A stretch of 64,000 nucleotides of DNA from Chrysomallon squamiferum (GCA_012295275.1 CM022676.1:14690198-14754197), one strand, 5' to 3'. Shown: positions 38,794 to 52,119, counted from the first letter of the stretch. The notes: generated by a model not told the origin, from the letters alone. Translations and numbers: made by a program.

Positions 38794-38874
38794 TTATTCT
38801 AACACCAAGAACTGGAGAAGTGATTGTTCTTCACTGAATTGTACTACAAGCCTGGTCAAGTGGTCATCCTTGGC
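38794..38874 (-). pseudogene. Possible terminal exon, unidentified
   Basis: After a TTATGTCAG acceptor the minus strand reads AKDDHLTRLVVQFSEEQSLL and ends in TAA 27 codons in. It is protein-like but short; no partner exon with matching phase was found. Confidence 0.2.
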
Positions 38875-39467
38875 CTGACATAACATTTGTTCTAATAAAC
38901 AAAACATCATTGATAAACCTAATAAATAAAATTATTTTACTAAAACATATAGCATTAATCACTGGAAATTATTTTAAATTACCTAAAGTATTAAAATTTC
39001 AAATTATTTAGTTAGAATAAATACATTTTGCACAATTTAAATATCACATTTTATATCATTATTAAGATATCTTGAAAATGATCTTTTTGTCTATTATTTT
39101 GTAAAAAATACAGAAATTTATAATTTTTAATGTTATAATCAGCAACAAAAATGACAAGCTGCATGTTTTCTTTCTTTTTTTCTTTCTTTTTTAACATTAT
39201 AATTAACAATACTGTTTACCATAAATAAAGAAAATAATATTTTCGATGAAAAGAAAGGCAATTTAAATTATTTATTTTTTAGCTGCATTTCCTATTTATT
39301 TTCTATCTTTATTTGAATTTATTTATATTTATTTTATTTTATTTCATTTTATATTATTTTATTTTATTTCTAGTCAAACTGGTTATCAAGTGCTTTATTT
39401 CAGAGTTGTAAATCGCTGGAATAAAGTGAGAGGAAAAACTCTAAACTATGAATTAAACTGACTGCTG

Positions 39468-39672
39468 TGTTTTCAGTGTGATTATCAAACACTTCTCACT
39501 AGTCAATGTGTAAGTCAGTGTATGAAGTGTGGGTAGGCACAAAATGAAATCATATTAGTGCTTACACCAGACTGTTCTCAGTATGATTATCAAACACTTC
39601 TCACAAGTCAATGTGTAAGTCAGTGTATGAAGTGTGGGTAGGCACAGAATCAAATCACATTAGTGCTCCATC
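39468..39672. repeat. 105-bp imperfect tandem duplication
   Basis: The segment containing ATTATCAAACACTTCTCAC and GTATGAAGTGTGGGTAGGCA occurs twice, 105 bases apart, with a few substitutions. No coding frame spans both. Confidence 0.85.
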
Positions 39673-39989
39673 AGACTGTTTCTGGCTCCATTATAAAAGA
39701 TACTGAAATGTGTCTTCCTGACCATGTGTGCACACGTAATTAAGCATTTCAGACAGAAAATCCTTGAATCTAGAAAATAAAAGATTTAGATAATTTGCAG
39801 ACATTTCAGGTCTAAATTATATTTCCTAAGTAATTCTAAGTCAGTATTTATTAATTATAATAATATTTATGTTTGTAGAGAGGAAGGAATGTGATGATAT
39901 TTCTCTAGATAAGATGAATGCAAACTGTCGTACGTCACTAACAGAGATGAAGTAAGAACCTTTAAATGTCACCCACAAAATAAATAATA

Positions 39990-42100
39990 GAAAATATAAA
40001 GTAATGTTTAAGACATTTTCTATGCCACCTAAAGATCGCTCCAACACCGTGAAATCCATGGCTACAATCTCAAGGCGTCTCCTAGCAATAACATGTCCCA
40101 ACGATAGTTTCAGTTTGAGTTGTGGCAGTTTTGCTTAATCATTCCTGGTATTACAGTCTGCTTAACACTTCCAAAGTTGGGGTCCTTTACTTTTCTGTAA
40201 AGTACAGTGTTTTCAAGGAATAATCTGTGCCTTTGTCGGATTAGTGTCAACAAACCGACTTTTCTAATCTTTTTTCAGCTCTCTATGGTAGCCATACAGT
40301 GCAGCAATTTCCGTATTAAGCTGGCTTTTTTTCTGCATTACTGCTAGTTCTTCTAAAGCTGGGAAATGATTTTGTGGCTTCATTAGTGTCATTAAGTTGT
40401 TCCACTGTGACAGTTTATTATTTATCTTTTCTTTCACCACTTTTTATAACTTGTCTCATTGTTTGTGGAACTCCTGTACTGCTAGCATTATCTTTCAAAG
40501 CAGCTTCCACTGAAGTAGATGTCATTCTATGAAACGTCTTCCTGGATCTGCATTCTTATTGTGTGGCGCTGAATGATATTTCACATCAAAATGAAATGCT
40601 GGCAGTTGAGACCCCCATCTCTGTTCCACTGCACCTAATTTTCTGGTACTAAGATTATTTAGTGGATTGTTGTCGGTGTATATATTGTTAATTCATGTTT
40701 GAGAAGATAATCTTTAAACGTTTCAGTCACAGCTCATTTCAGAGCAAGAAGCTCCATGGAACTGTAATTATTCATGTGTCTCTCAATGGGTCTCAACCTC
40801 TGCCGATTCTGCTCCTGTGACACTACTGCTCCCACATATTGAAAACGTGTTTCCTCAATGAAATCAGCGTACCCTGGTGCTGGAGCTGAAGTTAACTTTT
40901 CCTTTAAAGTATCGAAAGCTCTTTGACAACTCTCATCCCAAGCACCCTTTAACAATGTTTGATTTTTCTTCTATTGGAATCTGTTTACCACTGTATGCAA
41001 AGGTCCAGCAGTATGTAAGAATCCTTTAAAATATCATCTGTAGTAACTGGCAAATTGCAAACATTGCATCAGGTCCTTTGGTGTCTTTGGAACTTCCCAT
41101 TCAAGGACACGCTTTATTTTATCTGGATGCGAAGCTACTCGATCTCTAGATATCACATGTCCAGGATATTTCAGTTCTTTCTTGAGGAAACACCGTTTGA
41201 TTGGTTGTAGTTTGAGCCCACAGTTTTAAATTTTAAATACCTCTTCTAGTTCTTGTATGTATACATAAAAAAAAAAGAATAAATAAAATAAAATAAAATA
41301 TCATCAAAGAGAAGTAACATTTCAAAGATCTGGTCACTGAAGCAAAGCTGCATGAATCTTTGACATGTTCCTGGTGCTTGTGATAACCAAAAGTCATTCG
41401 ATTCTACTCAAACAAACCCACTGGAGTGATGAAATCAGTTTTGTCTTTGTCTTTATCATCAGCTGCAACCTGGGATCCATATCCAGTGTAGTGGATCATT
41501 TTGCTGTGTGCAAGACCTCTAATGACTTATCGTTTCTACGTAGTGGGAAGCAGTCTTTCCTAGTTTTAGCATTCAGCCGGCTGTAGTCCACACATAGTTT
41601 AATTGCATTGTGTTTTTCTCACTATAACAGTAGGAGATGAATATGGGCTATGGCTGGGTCAAATTATATATTGCTTTATGAGTTTCTTGATGTGCTCGTT
41701 CACTTCCTCATACTGACTGTGTGGTTGTCACACTGGTATGTTCTCAGTTGTGTGTATGTGATGCTTTATTGTGTCAGTAAAATCCCAACTCAAGGTCATC
41801 TTTTGCACAAACATCAGAGTATTTGTTAGGTATTCTCTCTGACGTTTTCTTCTGCTTCTCAGAATAATCATAGTTTGAGATGTCAACTCTATCACTGCAA
41901 CCCGTCGATTCCTGTCTACAAACTGTAACATGCTCTAAGTAAACCTCTTCTCCTTTCTCTGCCTTTCTAAATTTTACCTCCATGTTGTTTGTTGACTGGG
42001 GCACTTCTACCTCTACCACTGATGACAAAACACCCACTCTAGTTCTTGGTTTCAGCCAAGTAGCTGTAGACAGCACAAACCTAAAATGCTTGATAACCAA
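39990..42100 (-). mobile_element. Degenerate Ty3/gypsy retrotransposon pol
   Basis: Minus-strand fragments lie in the canonical order. Upstream linker (41640-42100) includes TDTIKHHIHTTENIPV. Reverse transcriptase follows (about 41270-41640: CVDYSRLNAKTRKDCFPL, and a DD at about 41301). RNase H comes next (40734-40955: CQRAFDTLKEKLTSAP, RPIERHMNNYSSMELLALK), with an internal deletion. Integrase is last (40046-40101: LEIVAMDFTVLE, where the Asp is the first catalytic residue). Many stops, frameshifts and an A/T-rich insertion after the RT DD show it is inactive. No LTRs, primer-binding site or gag domain were recognised. Confidence 0.85.
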
Positions 42101-42695
42101 GTTGACTAACAGGTTAAACAGCAGTTAGATTAATTCATAGTTTACAGTTTTGTTTTTGTCTCAGTCCACTGTGCAATGACAGGCTTACCTGGCCTCTGAG
42201 ACTGAAATCTGGGTGACTTTCTAGAATGTTCTACATTATTTCAGCTGCAAGTCTTTATGTTGAGTTTCTCAACAAACACAAAGATCCCTGTAAAACCAGG
42301 AATAGCAAATTATTTAAACATCTTTACATGAGCAAGTCCTTGATTATCATCTAAAACTTTATTAACATAACCACTTCTAAACAAACATGTTAATAAAGTT
42401 ATAACAAAACATTTTCCAGTACCATGACTACTTATAACTTTGTTTTTAAAAATTAACAATATCCTTTTTTTGAACTAACTATAACTCTTATACTAATATC
42501 TTAACATGTCAATAATGAAGTGTAATAATATAGTGTTATTAACTGTTTATACTTTGTACTTAATAAATCATACACAGCAATATATAGGAAAATGTATTTT
42601 CAGAACATTTTACAATGACACAAAATAGTAATAAAATAGTATTTATTTAAATGTTCAAACTATTTCAAATGGTAAAATTCGTATAATTACATTAC

Positions 42696-42818
42696 CTAGT
42701 AGCATTTGCTGACAAAGATAGGAGTGATGACATCGGCAGCAACATCACACAACAACAACACCAATGTGAAATCTTTTAGACCAATGGCATGTTGAAGTAT
42801 ATTTGCACATTGAGAATT
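42696..42818 (-). CDS. Candidate exon (41 codons, ends in stop), unidentified
   Basis: A 123-base minus-strand segment after a CTATTTTAG acceptor, open in phase 0, reading ANILQHAIGLKDFTLVLLLC, then DVAADVITPIFVSKCY. A TAG forms its last codon, directly before a GTAATG donor-like site. It fits in phase after the 43391-43480 exon. The stop could be the natural end of a gene or a decayed codon. A hydrophobic stretch (FTLVLLLCDVAADVI) is visible. Family not recognised. Confidence 0.4.
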   Translation of the reverse strand, partial: NSQCANILQHAIGLKDFTLVLLLCDVAADVITPIFVSKCY

Positions 42819-43390
42819 CTAAAATAGTAAATATCATTTAAAAATAAATAAAAACATTAGTATATAGCTATATTTGTTTACAAATGGTAAAATGTTGAAG
42901 TGTGTGTGGATATTAAGAATTCAGCAATAGTAAATATTGCAGTTATTTTGTTCTTGATGTAAAATCATGTGATGGCAAGCTGACAAACTGTACAGAGATC
43001 AGTGTTTCTAAATTATTAAAAAAAATATTTTTATTTGTATTTTAATTTTATTTTTTGGACCAAAATATACAGAACCATTACAGTTCCTCATTTCTAAATA
43101 ACAAATAATTTAACTAAATGTTTTATCTTGCTATAATGTCAGGTAAAATGTATGGACACTGATCAAATAAAATAAAGAATCATTAATTTAAAACTATTAT
43201 AAAAATGTAAACATTATTTTTAGCATGATTCATTAATCATATAATATTATTTAATAAATTTAACAGTCTGAGATAAAATAATGATTGGAATTACTATTAT
43301 AATTTCATCTTTAAAGAATTATTCATAAAGAAATTATTTATTTGATTCGTATTTGATTTTCATAGTTAAACCACTATAACTGTATATTAC

Positions 43391-43480
43391 CTTGCTGATA
43401 AAACTGACATTACATTTTGTCCTCAATAGGGCCTCCTGCACTTTCTGATCACTGATCTCTAGAACACCATAAATCAAATA
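43391..43480 (-). CDS. Candidate exon (30 codons), unidentified
   Basis: A 90-base minus-strand segment with strong acceptor (TTTTACTTTCAG) and donor (AAG|GTAATA), fully open in phase 0. It reads YLIYGVLEISDQKVQEALLR, then TKCNVSFISK. It joins in phase to 42696-42818, giving about 70 residues. It is noticeably GC-richer than its surroundings. The pair is one of the better candidates for a real unrecognised gene here, but I cannot name it. Confidence 0.45.
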
Positions 43481-43499
43481 CTGAAAGTAAAATTTGGAA

Positions 43500-43590
43500 T
43501 TAAAATAATAATAATAATAATAATAATGATAATAGTAATAATGATAATGAAAATAACAATAATAATAATACTACTAACAATAATAGTAAT
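43500..43590. repeat. (AAT)n-rich tract
   Basis: Imperfect AAT/AAC/ATG triplets just upstream (minus strand) of the 43391-43480 exon acceptor. Confidence 0.85.
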
Positions 43591-43949
43591 AATGTGTGTG
43601 AGTGTGAATGTGTATGTATATAAAAGATTGTCAGTTATAAAAAAATAATAACATCAACAATAAAGAAAGAACCTGTGAAACAAATGAGATAAGTAAGTAG
43701 CTAAATAAGTACATGCATAGCAATGAATGAAATAAGAAAATAAGCAGAAAACTAAATAAATAAATACCCACAATGCATCAGTTTTTTATTTCAGACAGCA
43801 GATGCAGATTTCTTTTTTAAATTAGCCATATATTGAAAATTGTATTTTTAAAATTATTATATCTTTTAATAATCAGTATTTAGTTTAATCAAGGTGGAAA
43901 AATAGTCAAATATAAATCATGTAAACACAAAATCACTGCCTCAAACAAA

Positions 43950-44470
43950 TACTGATTATGTATACTGATCAGTATACTGCTAAATGTTAACATTCTCATT
44001 CCACATGTGTCAGTTTTAAATATCATTTAGTATTCACAGTTACTTACCTCCAACAATGGAAATCAAATACAAATATGAGTATTCAAGATTAAGTAATAAA
44101 TATTAATGTTATGAAAATGAGTACAGGGCAGGACTTACAGGGTCTGGAGATTCACAAACTACTGATGTCTGCCTGGTCTGTTCCCCTCTCACTCAATTCA
44201 TCATCATCATCATCAAGTTCGGTTCCAGTGTTGACAGCCAGTAACTGTAATCATTCTGTGATGATTTGCTGCACATTGTTGATGTTGCAGAACATAAAAA
44301 CATGGTAGTAAATCTTCTGAAACAGCTGACAGCACTACCTGCAGTGTAATGTTTATTTTTTTACTGTTAGAACAGATTTGTTCTGTTTGTTTGTAAAACT
44401 TTAACAACCTTCTCATTCATTAAATTTATGTCCTGAGAAAAGCTAAAAATTTAAAAACAGTTTAAAGAAA
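43950..44470. repeat. Duplicated segment, copy 2 (partner 18480-18970)
   Basis: Direct copy of 18480-18970 with a 24-base insertion near 44030-44055. The exon-like segment inside (44139-44286, minus) keeps its GTAAGT donor but lost the AG of its acceptor (TCTAG to TCTGCA). It reads LLAVNTGTELDDDDDELSER with stops. Confidence 0.85.
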
Positions 44471-44838
44471 AATACATTTAAATAATCAAAAACTTTTATT
44501 TTCAGTACTTTCAATATAAGATTCCTTTTTTTTCTTTGTCTATAACATTTTTGTAGTGTTTGTCTGAAGATTACGAATAAAAAATATAAATAATAAAACA
44601 TAAAAAGGTATAGCTGTTTAACACACATCTGGTTCTCCTGTTTAAAACCATGAAACAATAAAATATACATTTTTAAGTGAAAAAATAAATATAAATTTCA
44701 TTTAACACTTTAAAGGTCAATGCTATCTTTGGATATAAAACATGTTACAGTTTGGTTAATGCTGGAAACTAATAGTATTAGTAGTATCATTAGAAAACTG
44801 ATAACTATCTACAATTTATGTCAGATCTGGTTATTTGT

Positions 44839-45279
44839 TTATTTCATATAACATGATATATCTTGTTGCTGAGGGAAACCAGATTTCCCTTGGGCACCTT
44901 TAAGACCAGTTAAGCCATTAAGACCTGGATCTCCATAGTTACCTCTTTCACCTGGAAATGATGTTCTATCTGGATCACAAGGTGTTCCTGGATCAACATG
45001 ATATTTTTAAAAATAAAACAAATATATATATTTTTTTTTGAGGTTCAGATGGATTTCCTGGGATAAAGTTTCGCTATGAATTAATTTAAATATTTAAAAC
45101 AGTTAGGATTGTTTCATTTGTGTTTTATTGTTTTCGATAAAAAACAACAAAGTATAATTTTAAAAGCCAGTACCTGCTGAAAGTGTGAGTAGCTGGATGT
45201 AAGTGAAGATTTTATAACAAAGCTGGGATTCTTCCTCGAGTTTGTTCAGACTGTAGTCAGCTGATGTTTGACCAGACAT
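44839..45279 (-). CDS. Small collagen-like protein, two exons
   Basis: Exon 1 (45279-45174) starts MSGQTSADYSLNKLEEESQ and continues LCYKIFTYIQLLTLSA, a possible membrane anchor or signal. It ends one base into a Gly codon at a GTACTG donor. An acceptor (TTGATCCAG) precedes exon 2 (44987-44839), which completes the Gly codon and reads through Gly-X-Y triplets (GERGNYGDPGLNGLTGLKG) to a TAA. Phases match exactly (106 + 149 bases), giving 84 aa. Splitting a Gly codon at an exon edge occurs in non-fibrillar collagens. Another possible Gly-X-Y exon (GNPSEP after TTTATCCCAG, about 45050) lies between. A 5' UTR segment runs to 45320 behind a TTTCACACAG acceptor. It may be a fragment of a longer collagen gene. 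Confidence 0.5.
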
Positions 45280-46251
45280 CTTCAGAGTCAGGTAGACTTA
45301 TAGTGTCTCACGCCAGAGAACTGTGTGAAATAACTAAAATATATGATATACTGAAATTTATAAAATATGTATACTTAACTTATTAAAGTGAATTATTTGT
45401 GAATAAAAAACATGACCCAAAAGATGTTAAATGTTTATCATTGATAATAACAATAATAAAAGCGCTGCAATGAACAAAGCAGAGAGAACTTGTATTTCTT
45501 TTTCTAATCATTAGTGTATTTTGTATATAAGCACCAGTTAATTTGTAATTTTTCCTTCATTTTTAAAAAGGACTAATGTACTAAACATTACATTTGAATG
45601 TGTATGTGTGTCTGCTTATACTTTTCATTTTTTTGTTTTTTTGTTTTAAATAACATTACTCAGAACAAACTCATAGCGTTATTGAAGCATTTCAAACTGA
45701 ATGGGATAACTTAGAGAGATAGAAAAAAATCAGGCAGAAGAAAATGTAACTCACAGTTTTACATGTGAAAACAGAGAAAGGATAGTTCAGTTTTTGCAGC
45801 ATTTTCCTCAAGCCTATGACTAATTTTGCTTGAGTGAGTCCCAGGATTCAAAGGCAGTGATTTGAAAATACTGTCTGCATGTGAGACTAACACTATACTT
45901 TGGAGGGTTTAGCAGACTGCCATTACACTGGGTAAGAATTCATTTGAATAATGAGTAATTTTTGTAACAGATTAAGTGATATTTACCATAATCTCTTCTG
46001 AAACATTTATAAAGGAGTAAATATAATTTTAATCATATAGTTTCATTTCTTATATTAATTGATTTTATATTATAGGATGCATTTGTTTGTCATTTTAACT
46101 TTTGTTTTTATATTTATTTTTAAGAAAAAGCTAACTGTGTTCTTTAGGGTTACTTCTCAGTTTTATGTCACTGAAACTGATTTTTAGTCGTTTCTAGGTT
46201 ATCATTTATCAATGTGTATAAAATACATGTTCCTTTTATTTTCCGAAAACA

Positions 46252-46610
46252 GATCTGTGCTGGCAATGCAAACGGTGAAAAGATACACCAAACTTCCAGT
46301 CTTCCAGCAGAAGAGGAAACGACAATGTTTGGAAAGCAATTTGAGTATCTACAGACTGTGGAAGCAGAAAGAAAATTTTATAACAGTTTGGTTGAAAAAT
46401 GTAAAATTGTAATTTGTGAAGCTGGTATAACCTGACTCGGTCAACATCTTCCCAGTTCTTTTCCTGGGACTCACCCCTTTGGTTTAGCTTTGTACAGCAA
46501 GTTCACATTCCAGACAGCGAGAACCAGTTTACTTGCTTGTGTCAAGTAAATGTGGAATTTTTAAAATGTGTTCCAAAACTCAGTGTGAATAAATCTATCA
46601 GCTGGTGAGT
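46252..46610 (+). pseudogene. Long exon-like remnant, unidentified
   Basis: After a TTTCCGAAAACAG acceptor the plus strand is open, reading ICAGNANGEKIHQTSSLPAE, then TMFGKQFEYLQTVEAERKFY, to a TGA. After a frameshift a second frame continues FFSWDSPLWFSFVQQVHIPD, then SENQFTCLCQVNVEFLKCVP, to the donor CTG|GTGAGTC. Composition is clearly protein-like. One lesion at about 46430-46450 separates the two halves. Family not recognised with confidence. Confidence 0.4.
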
Positions 46611-46767
46611 CAGTTTTTCTATTAATTAATTAATTTATTTAATTGTTTTGTATTGATGTATTTGCTTTTTGTTTCTTATTGTGTGTGCTATATTTTATAT
46701 TATTATTGTTTGAACTGTTATGTGCTTCTGTTATTTTATGTTATATTTTTGAGTTTATTTAATCACA

Positions 46768-46768
<1 letters not shown>

Positions 46769-46847
<79 letters not shown>
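46769..46847. repeat. (CT)n microsatellite
   Basis: About 78 bases of CT, roughly 100 bases left of the start of the second copy of the large duplication. Confidence 0.98.
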
Positions 46848-46849
<2 letters not shown>

Positions 46850-47613
46850 GGTGTGACTATTTTGAATACTTCTTATGTTTAAGTGTTCGCTTTATTTCGA
46901 TACAACAAAGACATAGGATTGCTTAACTCGAAGTACGTAGGACACTGGTTACTATATTTATCTTCACATAATCTTTCATAATAGTCTACTGTAGTAATGA
47001 ATCCACAGAAGTTTAGTAAAGTACAGAAAACTTGATTCAGAATGTCTGAAACAGTTCTCGAGTGTGGTGCTCTCTCTAATACGGGGGAAATTAACGCATA
47101 ACCCCGACCTCGGAAATCGACGTTTGATTTTTTCTCTCCACATCTTAACGGTAATAACTGTTATATTTTACCAATGATCAAAATTCCTTGTAGTTAAATA
47201 TGTTCGTTTTACACAACCACTAACTAAAGGCTGACCGCTGTGCATTAATTACTAGCTGATAAAGTTTGTTTTGTATAATGCAGTCATGCTTCCGGGTTCA
47301 GTTCGGGAGACATGTTTTCTCCAGTAATTCATGAAACATGGTTAACATTAAAATCTAAAAACATTTTGTATACATTTTTGGCGTTGTTCAGCTATTACTC
47401 GTCATATATTGGCTATATTCCGAATTTGAATTTTAAAATTAATTAATTTTTAAACATAATCCAGATTGATAATTATATATAATCAGGAAAACTGGTCACA
47501 TGTATTTTTTATATAAGTAAACAAATAAACAAGAACAATTTAGATGTTTTGGACGGAGTTTGATATAGTGTTCTTTTAACAGGACTAAAGAAATCAGTTT
47601 TACTACTGTAAGG

Positions 47614-47617
<4 letters not shown>

Positions 47618-47681
<64 letters not shown>
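47618..47681. repeat. (ATT)n-(TAG)n compound microsatellite
   Basis: Where copy 1 has ATT interrupted by GTCATG, this copy has ATT followed by a pure TAG run, then rejoins identical flank (TTTGTCATTCTTAAATAAATT). Confidence 0.9.
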
Positions 47682-47682
<1 letters not shown>

Positions 47683-48142
47683 TTTGTCATTCTTAAATAA
47701 ATTAATTGTATGTAGAATAATACAATTTATTTACTTTGCTTTGGTTCGACATGAAAAAAAATTAACTTTCATCTATACTTAGATAAATTATGTTTGCTTA
47801 CCTTTTAGATATGAAACTAATAACTGTTATTTGTTTCATTTATATGCTTTCTTTTCTTGATGTGTGTAAGAAATAAAAATGTGTGTGTGTTTATTAGTAT
47901 GTGTCAATTGTGACTTTCTTTGGTCTGAAAATGTTAATGAAGCTGTGTAAATCTTAACTTAGAGAATTATAATTTGATTTAGATATATTTGTTGATGTCT
48001 CTAAACTATTATAAACTTGAGCTTATAAGTAAAAGACTGTTTTTTGTTGTAAGTTATTTTAACACTATTAACAGAACACTACTTTATCACACTCTAGTGT
48101 TGATTGTTTTCTGATAAGAAGAAAGAAAGACTAGTGCAGTTT

Positions 48143-48190
48143 ATGGAATGTGACACAGACACTCAAATAACAGCTGTTAATTAAGGAGAT
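48143..48190 (+). pseudogene. CREB-like pseudogene, first exon, copy 2
   Basis: Reads MECDTDTQITAVN, then TAA, then GD before a GTAAGT donor in phase 0. That phase matches the MQTVV frame of the next exon. The TAA (CAA to TAA) is specific to this copy. Confidence 0.4.
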
Positions 48191-48359
48191 GTAAGTGAAG
48201 TAAAAATGTGAAATGCAGTATATAGCTGAGGTAAAACGTTTGAAATTGTTTTCATTTTATGTGTAGTTTTCTGTTTAAGAAATGTCACCAGTGGAATCTT
48301 TATGAACATACTCTTTTCTGATTTTTATTTTTTACAACTTTTATTTTTTATTCACTCAG

Positions 48360-48625
48360 ATGCAGACAGTTGTATAGCAGCAGCAGGCTTCATCGGTGAC
48401 ATCGGCAGTTAATGTGATACAGTGTCCTGATCAGACAACAACTGCATTGCAAGCAGCCAGTGTCATTCAGTCCCAACCACTTGTACAGCAACCAGCAGCA
48501 TCAGTGACATTGTTATTGTAACTGACACACCTGATATGTGATTTCTGAAAGAAATTAGGATAAAACAGACAAAGTTTGTTTGTGCTGGATAATGTAAACA
48601 GCAAACCAGTGGAGTTTAGAAGAAG
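48360..48625 (+). pseudogene. CREB-like pseudogene, second exon, copy 2
   Basis: Copy of 22015-22270 with the same early TAG, the same QAASVIQSQPLVQ motif and the same AAG|GTGAGC donor. Shared stops show the fragment was already dead before the 13-kb duplication. Confidence 0.4.
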
Positions 48626-50806
48626 GTGAGCTAAAATATTAATTTTTGTTATAGAACTTTATTATATTTTTAATTTATATGACTCTAGCTTAATAATAAA
48701 ACTTTCTTGTATTTGTAAGGTTTCTATTTAGTGATAAAACCTTCTTATTTATTAGTCACAGGTCTGATTTCAATTATCTTCACAAAAGTTTATACATAAA
48801 TACTAAGTTATCATATTGTTTATAGCTTACTAATATCAGAAATCTTTAAAAGAAATGACAGTCTTAAAATGAATTTGTTATTTTATATGTGTAAGACTTT
48901 TACTTTTCTCTGGTTTGTTTTAAAATGTAAAAAGTAAAATGTGTCATGACCAGTCTGAGATGGCAATTACATTAGTGAAATAATTATTTTAACTGGGGAA
49001 TAATAATAAAATAAGAGTAATTCCTACCCCCCAAAATCATAAATTATCACATTAAATAACAAGTTATCTCCCCTTAGACTAGCTTCATAAATTAGTACAT
49101 GTAAGTAGCATGTAAATACATTTATTTAATAAAAATGACTGCAGTAAATACTTTAGAAATGTAATGACTGGATTAAAATGTTTAGTATTGATAATTATTG
49201 TTAATCAGTTAAGACATTTTAAAAACAAAGTGGAAAAAAACAATAATAATAAAATGATGATTTCCAGGTTTCAAACTGTTTTGCTATCTTACCTATGTAA
49301 TAGTAATAATAATAATTTATTTTTATAAAATATTAATTTAGATAAATGATGATAAAATTTCTACATATTAATGATATTGTCAAAGATCTTACGACTACAA
49401 GGCTGAATGTTTACAATTTGTTTGTAACAAAACAAAAACACATTTCAGAACTTAACTTTGAAGACTGTTCTTACTCACAGGAAACTGATGATTTTGACTC
49501 AGTTTCTCAGCTAACTCACTAAATGATTGTTTTCATTTTCGACAGCATAACCACAGGGTCAAAATGACCTATGTCATTAACATTTAATGTAGATATATTT
49601 TTTATTATTTAATCTGTCATCTGTGTAAGACTTCAGATAAATGCACAAATAATTGAATATTTTTGCAATTATATAATCATGCATGTTTCTTACTATAATA
49701 TATATATGACAATAATTGAATACTAGGAATGGGCAAGACATATTTGTAACATTTTTAATATTATCAATTTTTTTTTCACAGTGCTTGTTTATTTTATTTT
49801 ATTTTATTTTTTTTGTTTTCTCATTATTATTATTATTTTTATTTTTATTGTTCGTGCGTTCTTTTTCTGTTTTTTTGTTCTTGTTTTTTTCTGATAATGT
49901 ACAATGCTGTATTTTAACATTCATTTTGTTTTACTTTTTTATTTTTATTTTTATTAGCATGTATTAGTTGTGTTATTCATTACACTGTATGTCTTCAGGT
50001 CTTTATAATAAAGAAAGAAAGAAAGAACGAACGAAAAATAGAAATAGATAAATAAAAAGAAATAAGTGTAGTAGATAAATAATTAATAATTTAAAACAAA
50101 AATACTAAAATGATCAGTATAAGTATTAGGATTTGAACATTTTTGTTGTATATACATACATATATGTATATACATATAAAGGTGTAATAAAGGTGGTATT
50201 TGTCACATCGGTAGTTGGATCGCTTTGACTCAGAATATGTACAAATAAAAGAGTGTCCCACATTTTGTAATTCACCATTACACTGCATTTTTCACGATCC
50301 GAGGTATAATGTTTCTTGTCGCCAGTACTATTAACACACTATCTTTATCTGACCTAAATACAGACACTTGTTAGTTATAGGTTTAACATCAGTATACTGT
50401 ATTAGAAATGCATATAAATACTTCACAGACAAAATAAGTAATGGCAAATTATATAACTCTTTGTTTCTGTAACAGGTTGAAAATATGCATGTTACATTAC
50501 GCTTCACAATTTATACGTATAAAAAGATGTGCATACATCTACCGTCACACGCATTTCGAGTTGTAGGACATCATATTTCAGTCTCGTGTTTATCAGCAGA
50601 CACGTTTATTAACATCGACACACAGAAATCATTTCAGTGACGTGTTGTCAGCTCTAGTAAAACCACTCACAAACAAGGACGTATTTTGTGTAAGCAGACA
50701 GCCATTTTGAGATTTGAAGGTAGTTTGCATTTCATTGTGATTTAATATATACTGTGCTATTATTTACTTAAAATATATCAGCAATACTGAACATGTAATA
50801 TGTTTT

Positions 50807-50837
<31 letters not shown>

Positions 50838-51370
50838 GATTCCTCACATCAGTGATCTATAGAAAAACCTTCAAACAGCAATTATTCCCTTCTACGAAAT
50901 TCTCGACCAGGAAGTTTTTAAAGGTAAGCAGCCATATTGTAAACAGTGAGTGCGATTGTGTGTTTGTGTTTGAATAACATTACTTATAAAACGATTTGCA
51001 AATATTTTGTCCAGAAATTATATATTCTTAACCGGGAGGTAAAGGTTTCTTCAAGAAATAAAATCATTCCACTCCAAAAAAGCTCAACTCCATAAGCATT
51101 AATCTTAAAGCATGAATAAATAAATTAGTAATAGTAGTAGTTATAATAATAGCCATAGATGTAATAGTAGAAGTCCCAGTAGTAATTGTAGTAGAAGTAG
51201 TAGTAGATGTTTTAGTAATAGAAATAGTAGTAGTTGTTGTTTTCTTAAACACATTCCATTATCATCACCATTATCATAACCATCATTCTAATATAGTCGT
51301 ATGTACTTTTAATTGCTTATTCTATATTTTTTCCTCTCTGTTATTTTATTTTATTTTATTTTATTTTATT

Positions 51371-51409
<39 letters not shown>

Positions 51410-52034
51410 TTTGTTTGTTTGTTTGTTAGTTTCTTATTGGTTAAGATCTGTGTTGTGATGACATTAAGGTTAGGGTGATAGTTCAGACGGTATTAGGATA
51501 ATAATACACTTTGAGATCAAATTATGATGATGTTTATCAGTGGTTCAGATGGATAGATGTAGAGATAGGATTCAGGTAAGTAATATCACAAACGTTGTAT
51601 TTAGAGTTAATTCAGGTTTCGTATTAGTGTTGGTTTAAGATTAAATTTAACGTTAAGATTACTAATTCCTGTAAACAGTTTCATGTAAAAATAGTCTCAT
51701 TTATAAATAATATCCTGTTTAAAGACTATCCTGAATAAACACTATCCTGTACGATTCATCAATCTGTGAACGTGAAAAACCTGTTTTTAAACAACATTAC
51801 AACTAACTAAACACCCTCTTCTGCCAATCTCTTACAACCCTCTTTGTTTCTGCAATGACATATTTTCTACACCATTTATGTTCACCCTGTAGCGCTCTGT
51901 TTATTTGTATTGTCAATAAATATCTTAATTCTGAACCAGACTGTGAAAAACGTTACTATGAATGAAAGTGTCCTAAAGGCTAGTATGAATAATATAAGTT
52001 ATAACTTCGTTTGTTTTTATAGTTTTCTATTTTT

Positions 52035-52039
52035 TATTT

Positions 52040-52119
<80 letters not shown>

